DNA of 64,000 nucleotides from the NCBI GenBank assembly GCA_016744135.1, contig JADGEX010000001.1, positions 1,375,029 through 1,439,028 on the forward strand, in the 5' to 3' direction. The DNA comes from Pseudodesulfovibrio sp. GTDB taxonomy: Bacteria; Desulfobacterota; Desulfovibrionia; Desulfovibrionales; Desulfovibrionaceae. Positions 1-7,932 of the stretch are shown piece by piece. A model generated the notes under the pieces. It was not told the origin of the DNA. It searched no databases and saw only the letters and a list, made by a program, of their open reading frames with translations. Both the position numbers and the translations under genes were made by a program. Numbering within the stretch: position 1 is the stretch's first letter; each line of letters opens with the position of its first letter.

Positions 1-436
1 TTTGAACACGCAGCCAAAAATTCGAAAAACTGCGGCCAAACCGAGAAGAAGCCGGGATGTTCGGCCCGGAGAAGTCCCTGCTGCCGACCACAACAGACTC
101 GGGGCATTCTGTCAATACCGGCAGGAACTTGCCTATGTCCGCCGGGTCATGCTGTCCATCCGCGTCCAGGGTTATGATGTGAGAAAAACCGTGTCGGAAT
201 GCGTATTCAATCGCCGTTAAAATGGCGGCACCCTTGCCTTGGTTGCTTTCATGCCTGACGACGTTGACTTCCAACCCGTAGAGCACATCAAGGCCTTCAT
301 CCGTACTGCCGTCGTCCACGACCAGGACATCCGGCAGGACAGCAAGTGTCTGCTTCACCACCTGCCGCAGTGTCCCGGCGTGGTTAAACACCGGGATAAC
401 CGCCAAGGGAGTGATCGCAGCCGACTTAGACATCAT
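1..436 (-). CDS. Family 2 glycosyltransferase, N-terminal part (runs off the left edge)
   Basis: The reverse strand from 436 reads into a GT2 (GT-A fold) enzyme and is open to the window edge, so about 145 N-terminal residues are visible. The nucleotide-sugar binding motif VVDDGSTDEG and the metal-binding stretch LDADGQHDPAD are clear, as in DPM1-like or DUF2064-type polyprenol/lipid glycosyltransferases. The start ATG at 436 overlaps the thioesterase stop by 4 bases (ATGA), so it is translated as the last visible gene of the lipid operon. It probably decorates the product of that pathway; the acceptor is unknown. Confidence 0.85.
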   Translation of the reverse strand, partial: MMSKSAAITPLAVIPVFNHAGTLRQVVKQTLAVLPDVLVVDDGSTDEGLDVLYGLEVNVVRHESNQGKGAAILTAIEYAFRHGFSHIITLDADGQHDPADIGKFLPVLTECPESVVVGSRDFSGPNIPASSRFGRSFSNFWLRVQ

Positions 437-900
437 GCAGGCTCCAATTCCCCGGCTTTCCAACGATCAAAAAACTCACGACAAAAATCCGGCTGCACAA
501 TGAGCAGATCGCCCTCGGTATCCAGGAGCATTTGAACGCTATATGCCGTGGTCGTCACATCCCCATCTGCATTGCGGATAATGTACTCGATGTTCAACCG
601 GGCAGCCTCTGTCCAGTGCAACAGGGCCTCAACGGTAAACTCGTCACCGTACTTCAACGGTTTCAGGTAGTCGATGTGGAGCTGCTTGATAGGGGTGACC
701 ACACCATGAGCATACCAATCCAGATATCCGAAACCGTAAGCATCTCCCAAAGCCACGCGAGCATCTTCCAGATAACTGGAATATCGTCCGTGCCAGGCTA
801 TACCCAAAAGGTCCACCTCTTCGAAACGCACAACTCGGGAAACCGTTTTACCCAAGGGGGCAGGAGCATTGGAGGCGCACTTAAAATACGGTTTAGCCAT
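433..900 (-). CDS. Hotdog-fold acyl-CoA/ACP thioesterase (YbgC / 4-hydroxybenzoyl-CoA thioesterase type)
   Basis: This 155-residue protein has the single hotdog domain of YbgC-like thioesterases. The segment VRFEEVDLLGIAWHGRY (about residues 25-41) carries the family's catalytic Asp-containing loop, followed by YSSYLEDAR. It would hydrolyse an acyl or aryl thioester from CoA or ACP. The start overlaps the end of the dehydratase gene by 8 bases and the stop overlaps the glycosyltransferase start. Aryl polyene clusters carry a thioesterase of this type, so its substrate is probably an intermediate of this operon (inference). Confidence 0.85.
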   Translation of the reverse strand: MAKPYFKCASNAPAPLGKTVSRVVRFEEVDLLGIAWHGRYSSYLEDARVALGDAYGFGYLDWYAHGVVTPIKQLHIDYLKPLKYGDEFTVEALLHWTEAARLNIEYIIRNADGDVTTTAYSVQMLLDTEGDLLIVQPDFCREFFDRWKAGELEPA

Positions 901-1276
901 TGTTTTTTTCTCCTACGACAACAAGATTGAATGAAGATGCCTGCTCGCCATCCACGGTCAGTCGTACGTTAACAGACACGCCGTTCTCATTATCCGAAAG
1001 AGCGCATACGGCATCGATGGAATCGCCCGGTTTGACCAGCCTGGTAAATTTGGCCCTGCTCATGGAGAGTATCTGCACGTCCGGGATGCCCGTGGCCACG
1101 GCCCCGACAAGCAACTGGACCATGGCCGGTAAAATCGAATTGCCTGGAAAATGCCCTTCAAAGCCGAGGAAGTCTTCCCGGCAACAAAAACGGCTGGCAA
1201 CCATGCCATCTTCATTCCGATGCGGCGGGACAATGATGGAATCTATTACAGCCTTCCTCAATGGACTATCTGTCAT
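893..1276 (-). CDS. Hotdog-fold 3-hydroxyacyl-ACP dehydratase-like protein (ApeI/FabZ-like)
   Basis: A 127-residue hotdog protein with the FabZ/FabA-type motif GHFPGNSILPAMVQL (about residues 40-54). The catalytic His is present. The glutamate/aspartate that FabZ carries on the following helix is not obvious; the segment reads QLLVGAVATG. Paired dehydratases in which each subunit is incomplete are known for aryl polyene systems (ApeI/ApeP), and a second dehydratase lies at 4868-5323. Likely role: dehydration of 3-hydroxyacyl-ACP during chain extension. It overlaps both neighbours. Confidence 0.75.
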   Translation of the reverse strand: MTDSPLRKAVIDSIIVPPHRNEDGMVASRFCCREDFLGFEGHFPGNSILPAMVQLLVGAVATGIPDVQILSMSRAKFTRLVKPGDSIDAVCALSDNENGVSVNVRLTVDGEQASSFNLVVVGEKNNG

Positions 1277-1922
1277 ATCTCACACTCGTCGTTCTCAGTA
1301 TAAGTCTGTAATCAGCACCATGATCGGCCAACGTCACAGTATTCGGCACGGGGGTATCAGGCTGACCGGAATAATCATAACTCACGTTCCACTTTTCACT
1401 TTCGCCAATAAATTCCGTGCGCTGAATCTTTCCGCTGGAGTCAAACGTGAACTTGGCTTCCCCTTCTTCCCCAATTGCCACCAGCGAATCTCCGTCCATG
1501 TATACGCCTTTGCTGTCCACAGCCGGTTGATATGTCAAATACAGCCGCTGAACGGCCTGGGCCGCATGGTCAAGAAATCTTGGGAGCTGCCTAGCGGCAG
1601 GTAGCACAAAGTGCACGACATGGGCTGTAGGCGTGACCCCCATGTCAAACCACTTCATGCCGAAACCGCCTAAGATAACAAGCCGGGCGACCTTCTTGTC
1701 CAGGTCAATCCTGATGATTCCATCCATTTGCAGAGACCGTTCTCCCACCTGCAACACGACAGCCTGCTTGAGGGTGTACACACCTTGTCCATTAATCCAA
1801 TGATCTTCCGCCAGCCTCTTTACCCCCTCTGGCACCCCTTCTCCGCCCATAGGGCCGACTGGCGGATGGGCAGCGCAACCTGCAAAAAGGAGAAGGAAAA
1901 GAAAAACACACAGCTGTCTCAC
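1266..1922 (-). CDS. DUF3261-like outer-membrane lipoprotein
   Basis: A 218-residue protein with a lipoprotein signal (hydrophobic run, then FAGCAAH, predicted lipidated Cys16). The mature part is beta-rich and resembles the DUF3261/LolB-like lipoproteins of aryl polyene clusters. The start is GTG at 1922, overlapping the MMPL stop (GTGA). With the LolA-like and MMPL proteins it forms a probable export set: an inner-membrane RND pump, a periplasmic carrier and an outer-membrane acceptor. Assignment to DUF3261 rests on length, lipobox and position, not on a database search. Confidence 0.7.
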   Translation of the reverse strand: MRQLCVFLFLLLFAGCAAHPPVGPMGGEGVPEGVKRLAEDHWINGQGVYTLKQAVVLQVGERSLQMDGIIRIDLDKKVARLVILGGFGMKWFDMGVTPTAHVVHFVLPAARQLPRFLDHAAQAVQRLYLTYQPAVDSKGVYMDGDSLVAIGEEGEAKFTFDSSGKIQRTEFIGESEKWNVSYDYSGQPDTPVPNTVTLADHGADYRLILRTTSVRYDR

Positions 1923-4264
1923 TTGCCCCTCCCCACAACAACAGGGGTAAGAAACAAAGCGGCAGGCAGAGCAACTCCAATTCCCAGGAGAACGGATGTT
2001 CCAATTGCGTGCAAGGCCGGGTGAGCAGTCAACGCCAACGGGCCGAAACCGGCCAGCGTGGTCAATCCCGACACGAGTGTAGCCCGCATGGCAGTTTCAT
2101 CGGTTTTACCCAAAGAGACATGCACCATGTAAATTCCATAATCGGTACACAGCCCGAGAACTATGGGAAACGCTGTCACCGAAAACAGGTTCAGCCCAGC
2201 GCCGGTCATACCCGCAATGCCGGTTATTGCCAGCACGGCACACGCTGACGGCAGGATGGCGGCCAACACGAGACGCGGGTCCCTGAACAAGAATGAAAGC
2301 AGAAGCAAAACAGCAAATGAAGAAAGACACAAAAAACGAAGCGTATCATTCCGAATAGCCCGTTCCAAAGTGGCTTTGACCGACAAAATGGAAGCGATGC
2401 TCATGCCGAGCCCCTTAAGGGACTTCAAAAGAGCAGAATCAACTCCCCCCTCTTCTGAAACAAGAGAAATAAAACGTCCACCGCCGTCGCTTGGGACATG
2501 AAATAATGCAAGCAATTCGCCCAGTCCGGCAGCGGTGGCAATGTCGGGCGTAACAACAGGAGGCGCTTCCGCCAATACCCGCCGAAACGGTTCAAAGGCG
2601 TACACCGAGAAACCATATTCTGCGGCGGCCTTTTCCATGTTTCGGGCAACACTCTCCTGCCGCTCATTAGTCCAAAAACCCTTCCAGGCGTCACTCCGCG
2701 CCTGCTGGGTCCTGATCGACGGGAGTATGGAAGCCAGGCTGGAGACCCTTGCTTCAGGGGCATTCGAAGTCAAAAGGGTATAGGCCTCATCATTGACCCT
2801 CAGCCCGGATTCGGCGGGGGCATCCGGAGTAAAGGCCATGATACTGTCATCCATTCCGCCCCATATTGAACGAACGTCGGCCTCCTCTTTGAGGAGTTCA
2901 GGAGACATATAGCCAAGGGACCGCAAATCACCGTCCACTTTTACATTGACCGCACCAGCCCCGAAGACAACGAGAAATGCGATGAGCATGGCACCAAAAA
3001 CTTTGGGGGTTACCCGCCATGGCAAACCAATTCCTCCGGGCAACCCCGTAGTCCGCCTTAGCAGATGAGGCAGGACAAGCAGCGAAAGCAACAACGAACA
3101 GACAAGCCCGCACATGGTGAAAACGGCAAGCTGCCGAATGGCAGGAGCTGAGGAGAACATGAGAGCGCCAAAGGCACCGAGAGAAGTCAGCACGCCGAAA
3201 AGCAGGGGACGAACAATGCCCCCCAATCTATTGGAACGAGACTCCTCTGCTCCCGCACAAGCGAAATACACATGCACGGCAAAATCCACGGAAATGCCAA
3301 CTAACACAGCGCCGAACCCAACAACAATGCCGGAGATTTCCCCAAATAAAACGCGGGTGCAGGCAAGGGCTGCGACCAGGACTCCACAGGGAACAAGAAA
3401 TATGACGAGCGCAGTCAAACGACGCAAGAACATGACAAAGACAAGAGCCAACAAGACCAACGAAACGGCAAAGGCCACTATGATATCATCGTGGATGACT
3501 CTTTCATTGGCAAGCGTGTGTCTATGGCCAGCGACATAGGTTGCAGTGACGTTCTCCGGAAGCCTGCTGAAAACTTCCTCCAGGTGGCCGACCAGCCGGG
3601 CTGCTCCGTCGGAGTCTGTCATGGACACAGGCGTTTCCGCGATCAGCAACAGGTTTCTGTGGTCGGCAGAAACAAAATGCCCGCCATGCACCTTGGCCAC
3701 TGAAGTAAAATTCAATGATTTCAGCTTCGGGAAGAGCACCGTACGAAGCCGAAGCGGATCAACTCGGACCAACTGCTTCAACATCGCCCCCTGCGGGGAA
3801 AGCAGGTCGCGATAGTTTTGCTGCATGGCGGCACGAACGGCATCAGGACTTGTGAGGCCATCCAATTTCGCCATATCGGCGACATCAAGCAAGACAGGCG
3901 TATGCCTGACGAGCCACGAGACCAGCCGTGGGCCCAGTTCGTCCTGAGGCCCATCAATGACCTTTGTGATCACTTCGCCGGGCAGGATGTCCGAAAGCAG
4001 GTTGGCAGCCTTGTTAAGATCAGCAAAATCTCCCTGAGGGGCGACATGCAAATTGATAACGACCTTGCCCGCAAGCGGAGCCTGCTGAATCAGATTGAAC
4101 TCTTGGACAAGACTCCCGCTGTCCGGAAGCATTGAGACCACATCGTTCCGCACGGGCGCAGTCAACGCCGCCCAGGAACACAATCCCAACACCAGCAGGG
4201 CCACAACGACCAGCACCCCCCGGTGCTTTTCGCGCAGCACTGACTCCAGCCAACGGGGCAGCAT
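1919..4264 (-). CDS. MMPL/RND-family lipid exporter
   Basis: A 781-residue inner-membrane protein with the two-repeat RND architecture. Each half has one N-terminal helix (about residues 16-36 and 420-440), a large periplasmic domain, and a block of five hydrophobic helices (about 255-390 and 640-775). The SSD-like stretch GIVVGFGAVLVGISVDFAVH in the first half has its counterpart FPIVLGLCTDYGIYMVH in the second, giving the Asp residues expected to relay protons. In aryl polyene clusters MMPL proteins are thought to move the lipid out of the inner membrane. The gene follows the LolA-like gene by 2 bases. Confidence 0.88.
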   Translation of the reverse strand: MLPRWLESVLREKHRGVLVVVALLVLGLCSWAALTAPVRNDVVSMLPDSGSLVQEFNLIQQAPLAGKVVINLHVAPQGDFADLNKAANLLSDILPGEVITKVIDGPQDELGPRLVSWLVRHTPVLLDVADMAKLDGLTSPDAVRAAMQQNYRDLLSPQGAMLKQLVRVDPLRLRTVLFPKLKSLNFTSVAKVHGGHFVSADHRNLLLIAETPVSMTDSDGAARLVGHLEEVFSRLPENVTATYVAGHRHTLANERVIHDDIIVAFAVSLVLLALVFVMFLRRLTALVIFLVPCGVLVAALACTRVLFGEISGIVVGFGAVLVGISVDFAVHVYFACAGAEESRSNRLGGIVRPLLFGVLTSLGAFGALMFSSAPAIRQLAVFTMCGLVCSLLLSLLVLPHLLRRTTGLPGGIGLPWRVTPKVFGAMLIAFLVVFGAGAVNVKVDGDLRSLGYMSPELLKEEADVRSIWGGMDDSIMAFTPDAPAESGLRVNDEAYTLLTSNAPEARVSSLASILPSIRTQQARSDAWKGFWTNERQESVARNMEKAAAEYGFSVYAFEPFRRVLAEAPPVVTPDIATAAGLGELLALFHVPSDGGGRFISLVSEEGGVDSALLKSLKGLGMSIASILSVKATLERAIRNDTLRFLCLSSFAVLLLLSFLFRDPRLVLAAILPSACAVLAITGIAGMTGAGLNLFSVTAFPIVLGLCTDYGIYMVHVSLGKTDETAMRATLVSGLTTLAGFGPLALTAHPALHAIGTSVLLGIGVALPAALFLTPVVVGRGK

Positions 4265-4266
4265 GA

Positions 4267-4881
4267 CTAGAAAACTCCTTCTGGAATGGACGGATTCAAG
4301 AGGGTCTCGTAAAAGGAAAGCCGTGTGTAGTCCCCATCCACATCATGAAGCTCCACCACAGAAACGCTTTTCGCATTCGGTGAGAACTCTATACGCAGAT
4401 GACTGACAACACTTTTCAAGGCCGAACTTTTCGGGACGAGCCTGAGAGTGACAGGCTTGGTGCCCAGAACGGAAATATCGTATTGCCTTGTCAACGTCTC
4501 TAAATCGAAAGTCGCCCAGGCCAACACCTGTTCGGCCACCACGCGCATTGCAGGATCGCTGGACAAATCAACATCGTGGTTCCCGGTAAGATCATCCCAA
4601 CGCTTCCCGCTCTCCCCGTTCAAAACAAACCCGCTACGAAAGGGGGATATGTATTCCCAGCGCAACCGCCGGGGGCGCTGAAAAAGAAATGCTCCTTCAG
4701 AAACAATCACATCATTGAAAACCGATAGATGCTTTTCCTGAGTGAACTTACTGGAAATTGCATGCGTATCCAGCGAATTGACCCGCAACTGTTCCAGCAA
4801 TGCATCGCTCTCCCCCTGCGCCACGGCAAGCCCGGACAACAACACGCACAGCAGAATCAGCAGCAGGCTACGAATCTTCAT
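4267..4881 (-). CDS. LolA-like periplasmic lipid/lipoprotein carrier
   Basis: From ATG 4881 this is a 204-residue protein with a signal peptide (MKIRSLLLILLCVLLSGLAVAQG). A longer open frame extends upstream, but that part lies inside the dehydratase gene and lacks a signal. The mature part carries LolA-like features: ISSKFTQEKHL, GAFLFQRPRRLRWEY and a curved beta-sheet pattern. It probably ferries a hydrophobic product or an acylated molecule across the periplasm. It overlaps the upstream dehydratase by 14 bases and precedes the MMPL gene, which supports a shared export role. Confidence 0.8.
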   Translation of the reverse strand: MKIRSLLLILLCVLLSGLAVAQGESDALLEQLRVNSLDTHAISSKFTQEKHLSVFNDVIVSEGAFLFQRPRRLRWEYISPFRSGFVLNGESGKRWDDLTGNHDVDLSSDPAMRVVAEQVLAWATFDLETLTRQYDISVLGTKPVTLRLVPKSSALKSVVSHLRIEFSPNAKSVSVVELHDVDGDYTRLSFYETLLNPSIPEGVF

Positions 4882-5323
4882 TCTCTTCCGCCTCTGAAGG
4901 GATGAAAAGCTTGATCTTTGCGGTGGCCAGGACACGATCGTTGCAACGCACTTCGCCCTCGACCACGGCAAAGCCACTAAATTTGCCGACAGTCTCAGCC
5001 GCGACAAGCAACACGTCTCCTGCCTTGGGACGGCCGAGGGCTTCGCACTTCTGCACTCCCACGAGATAGCCTGGCTGAAGAGGCTTTCCCGCAGTGCGCA
5101 ACTCGAAACCGCGAATAGCGGCATAGGTCTGGGCGACAAGCTCCGGAAAGACCACCCCATCAAGCGTCCCGTCCTCATTCAAAAGCAGATGGTTATCACG
5201 GATGTGAACCTCGGCGCGTCCAGTTTCTCCGTCTGCGCTCAGCAAGGAGTCGATGAGTCTCATCGGCCCTTCGTGCGGAACAAATTTGCCAGCCGGGGCG
5301 GGTAAGGGGATAAACGGCGTCAA
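4868..5323 (-). CDS. ApeP-like 3-hydroxyacyl-ACP dehydratase (hotdog fold)
   Basis: A 151-residue single hotdog domain. The N-terminal stretch FVPHEGPMRLIDSLL and the central VVFPELVAQTYAAIRGFEL are the pattern of the ApeP family, where HRPPMLLLD and ELMAQ-like motifs recur. It would remove water from 3-hydroxyacyl-ACP, perhaps together with the second hotdog protein at 893-1276. Its start overlaps the radical SAM gene stop by 4 bases, and its 3' end carries the start of the LolA-like gene. Confidence 0.8.
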   Translation of the reverse strand: MTPFIPLPAPAGKFVPHEGPMRLIDSLLSADGETGRAEVHIRDNHLLLNEDGTLDGVVFPELVAQTYAAIRGFELRTAGKPLQPGYLVGVQKCEALGRPKAGDVLLVAAETVGKFSGFAVVEGEVRCNDRVLATAKIKLFIPSEAEENEDS

Positions 5324-6393
5324 GAGAGTGCTCCGGGATTACGCTTCCAGCAAAGGGGATCGGAGGCGAGATAATCTCCGGTGGCCTGATAGGCCATCCC
5401 TCTGCATCCGTAACAGGCACCATTCAGGTCGCACTCCCGGCATGTCCCAGTAATACGCTCGGAAATATTTCGCAAATCCCTGATGACAGGACTTTGGGCA
5501 AGAATATCCTTGAGCGGCATTTCCAGAATGTTCCCCACAGTGATGTCAACACCGGGACACGGAATAACGTCGCCAGTCACCGTGATCGTGCAGGAATACA
5601 AATGCCTGTTGCAGGTAAAAGCTGCAACTGACGGGTGGGGCTCCCACACAATGCCAAAACGCTCTTCGTCAATGCGGGCAAGAGTCTGAAACAAGCTCTC
5701 CAACTCCGACGGCTCAACAGAAAGATTCCGATTCCGTGTGGCCCGCCCTTGATCGGTCAGCATCTCGAAATACGGAATGATGCCACGTTCGCGAAGCCAG
5801 ACCCACATATCTGGAAGTTCGTCGATATTCTGCCTGCAAATAACTGTCTGCGCACCCAGGGAAAGGCCCTCCTGAGGATAGCCGACATCACGCAGGATCT
5901 GCATTCCTCGTCGGATTTTCTCGGTTGCCCCTTTGCGCCCTGCGAGCAAATCCTGGACGCTTGAGCGCAGACTGTTCATTTTAACCACCGGCTCAACGCG
6001 CAACTCAAGGAGCAATTGAGCAAGCTCCTCGGTCATCAACATGCCATTGGTGAACAGTTCGATTCGCGCACCGGCGTCATGGGTGTACCGCAACAAGGTC
6101 TCAAGGTGGGGGTACACCAAGGGTTCACCCCCGCCGAGCACGATGATCTTTTTCGCCCCCAGCGCGATTCCCTGATCAACAGCATCAAGGATGGATTCAA
6201 GGGGAAGCTCCTCTTCAAGAGCCTCCCCGGAATCCGCATAGCAATAGATACAGCGAAGATCGCAGGCCCGGCTGAGTTCCAGCTCCATTGTCAGGAGCCT
6301 GCTTTCAACACGGGTGCGTTCAATTTCTTCCGGGGTGAATTCACTCCCCCAGCATTTTGAATTACTCTTCAATTGATTTTTTGGCATTTGCAT
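5320..6393 (-). CDS. Radical SAM protein with C-terminal SPASM-type cluster domain
   Basis: A 357-residue protein. The radical SAM motif is CDLRCIYC with Cys44, Cys48 and Cys51 (CxxxCxxC), followed by the GGGEPLVYP motif for SAM binding. The C-terminus has Cys-rich segments: CNRHLYSC, CPGVDITVGN, CRECDLNGACYGCRG and a final DPLCWK. These fit a SPASM domain holding auxiliary Fe-S clusters. SPASM enzymes usually modify peptides, but some act on other substrates. Here the protein sits inside a fatty-acid-like operon, overlapping the ApeP-like dehydratase, so a role on the lipid or a small accessory peptide is open. Confidence 0.88.
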   Translation of the reverse strand: MQMPKNQLKSNSKCWGSEFTPEEIERTRVESRLLTMELELSRACDLRCIYCYADSGEALEEELPLESILDAVDQGIALGAKKIIVLGGGEPLVYPHLETLLRYTHDAGARIELFTNGMLMTEELAQLLLELRVEPVVKMNSLRSSVQDLLAGRKGATEKIRRGMQILRDVGYPQEGLSLGAQTVICRQNIDELPDMWVWLRERGIIPYFEMLTDQGRATRNRNLSVEPSELESLFQTLARIDEERFGIVWEPHPSVAAFTCNRHLYSCTITVTGDVIPCPGVDITVGNILEMPLKDILAQSPVIRDLRNISERITGTCRECDLNGACYGCRGMAYQATGDYLASDPLCWKRNPGALS

Positions 6394-6399
6394 CTTCGA

Positions 6400-6828
6400 T
6401 TATTTTGAACGGGACAGTGCCGCAGTAAGATGGGCCTGGATGTCCTGCTCCAGGTACTCGATCCAACCATTGTAATAGCGATGAATCTTTTCGCCGTCGT
6501 ATTTGAGGTTTCTGCTGTTCTTGTAGGTGATATCAAAAGTGGACTCGTCGTAGGTGACATCCACAACAGCCTGATGATTGCGAATATTGAGCGTCGCCAC
6601 GATAAGGCCGGGCTTCACGGTAGACATCATCCACCCACGCCCGGTACCCGCATCAATAATGGCATTTTCAACCTGTTCCATCGTCAATTTTTTAGACGAA
6701 CTTTGAGGGATATTATCACCGGAGACATTGTAGACAATCTGCCTTTTGCAACCAGTCATCATCAAGGCGGCAAAGCTTAAGGCAAGAATCAGAATCAACA
6801 GGCTTTTTCGAGGTGTTTTTTTCAGCAT
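6400..6828 (-). CDS. Small lipoprotein of unknown function in the lipid operon
   Basis: A 142-residue protein with a lipoprotein signal: basic start KKTPRKS, a hydrophobic core, then LMMTGCKRQ, giving lipidated Cys27. The mature domain contains MEQVENAIIDAGTGRGWMM and a beta-rich tail ending YLEQDIQAHLTAALSRSK. The family is not recognised with certainty; small lipoproteins of this kind accompany MMPL/LolA genes in aryl polyene clusters. It lies between the acyltransferase (22-base gap) and the radical SAM gene (6-base gap). Confidence 0.75.
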   Translation of the reverse strand: MLKKTPRKSLLILILALSFAALMMTGCKRQIVYNVSGDNIPQSSSKKLTMEQVENAIIDAGTGRGWMMSTVKPGLIVATLNIRNHQAVVDVTYDESTFDITYKNSRNLKYDGEKIHRYYNGWIEYLEQDIQAHLTAALSRSK

Positions 6829-6850
6829 TGCGCTTCATCCTTTGTTTAAG

Positions 6851-7636
6851 TTATCGACCTGGATTGGTTGTATCCATGTCCGCAAGGGCATCGCGAATCA
6901 TGGCTTTGACATCTTTCCTCATCTGCATGTGTCCGCCTGGCGTTCCAGCGTATTCCCGCGGGTCAACAGGCGGCAAAAAACGAATTTCAATATTGCGGCG
7001 ATTCAGGCGTTTCTTCCCGATCGGCATCAGATCAAAAGTCCCATGAAAACAGACCGGCACCACGGGCACCCCTGTTTCCACCGCCAGCTTGAAAGCACCC
7101 GAATAAAATCGTCCGAGCTGACCGTTTCGGGTTCTGTGTCCCTCAGGAAACAAAACCAATGCGGTGGGTTCCTGAAGCGCATCCTTTCCCGCCTGGAGGA
7201 AACTCTCCTGATCAGACGATTCGCTGTTGATATACTTGGCGTATCGCATGAACGGGCCATAGATAGGGATCTTAAACGGCCAGCTACGGACCACGAGCGT
7301 AATATCCATGATCGGTGTTGCGCCTATCAGATACACGTCGAAAAAAGAGGCATGATTGGGCGTGTAGATGCAAGGAGCTTTGATGAGCTCCCGATCGCCA
7401 GTCACCTTGATACGAATGACAAGCGACATGAAAAGCATCCAGCCACGGCCATAGATGACAATAAGTTGCCTCAAAGTCCGCCGAGGGTCTTTTCTCCCGA
7501 CCACAACAATGAGCAGCACGAGAAATGGACCGGCCACAGCACAGGCAAGCGTCCAAACCAGCATGAACGAGTATACGTATACCGTGAACAGCAAGTCCTT
7601 CAGCGACTCAAGCGTATCTGGCTGAGCAGCACCCAT
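6851..7636 (-). CDS. Lysophospholipid acyltransferase family protein (PlsC-like)
   Basis: A 261-residue membrane-associated acyltransferase. An N-terminal hydrophobic segment (about residues 15-45) precedes the catalytic NHASFFD motif (HX4D, about residue 95). The acceptor-binding block FPEGHRTRNGQLGRF is also present. It would move an acyl chain from the adjacent ACP (next gene upstream) to a glycerol- or sugar-type acceptor. Its position right after the ACP gene suggests it loads the operon's own product into a membrane lipid. Confidence 0.88.
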   Translation of the reverse strand: MGAAQPDTLESLKDLLFTVYVYSFMLVWTLACAVAGPFLVLLIVVVGRKDPRRTLRQLIVIYGRGWMLFMSLVIRIKVTGDRELIKAPCIYTPNHASFFDVYLIGATPIMDITLVVRSWPFKIPIYGPFMRYAKYINSESSDQESFLQAGKDALQEPTALVLFPEGHRTRNGQLGRFYSGAFKLAVETGVPVVPVCFHGTFDLMPIGKKRLNRRNIEIRFLPPVDPREYAGTPGGHMQMRKDVKAMIRDALADMDTTNPGR

Positions 7637-7641
7637 TTCAA

Positions 7642-7932
7642 CTATGCCGTCTTGTATTCCGGCTCATCTTTTTCGCTTGCATCAAGCGCTTTCTTTTTAT
7701 TGATCACGAACTCGTGAAGATCACCAAGGGAACGAATCTGCTGGATTTCTTCATCCTGACGAATCTTAAATCCAAAGGCCTGCTCAAGGACAATAACCAT
7801 ATCCACGGCATCCAGGCTGTCCAAACCGAGGTCAGGATTAAACAGTGCGGTCGGCACCATTTCCTCCATCTCCAGTTCAAACTCTTCGGCAAGTGCCTCG
7901 TTCACAATCTCTACAATCTCTTGTTCCGTCAT
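7642..7932 (-). CDS. Acyl carrier protein (pathway-specific)
   Basis: A 96-residue acidic helical protein with the 4'-phosphopantetheine site LGLDSLDAVDMV, where Ser39 is modified. It is longer than housekeeping AcpP by about 18 residues, with a charged C-terminal tail ending DEPEYKTA. The start overlaps the ketosynthase stop (TAATG at 7930-7934). It probably carries the growing chain between the two ketosynthases, the reductase and the dehydratases of this operon. Confidence 0.92.
   Translation of the reverse strand: MTEQEIVEIVNEALAEEFELEMEEMVPTALFNPDLGLDSLDAVDMVIVLEQAFGFKIRQDEEIQQIRSLGDLHEFVINKKKALDASEKDEPEYKTA

Noticed and set aside
4882-5178. Longer start for the LolA-like gene
   Set aside because: The extra part lies within the dehydratase gene in another frame, and the signal peptide begins at 4881.
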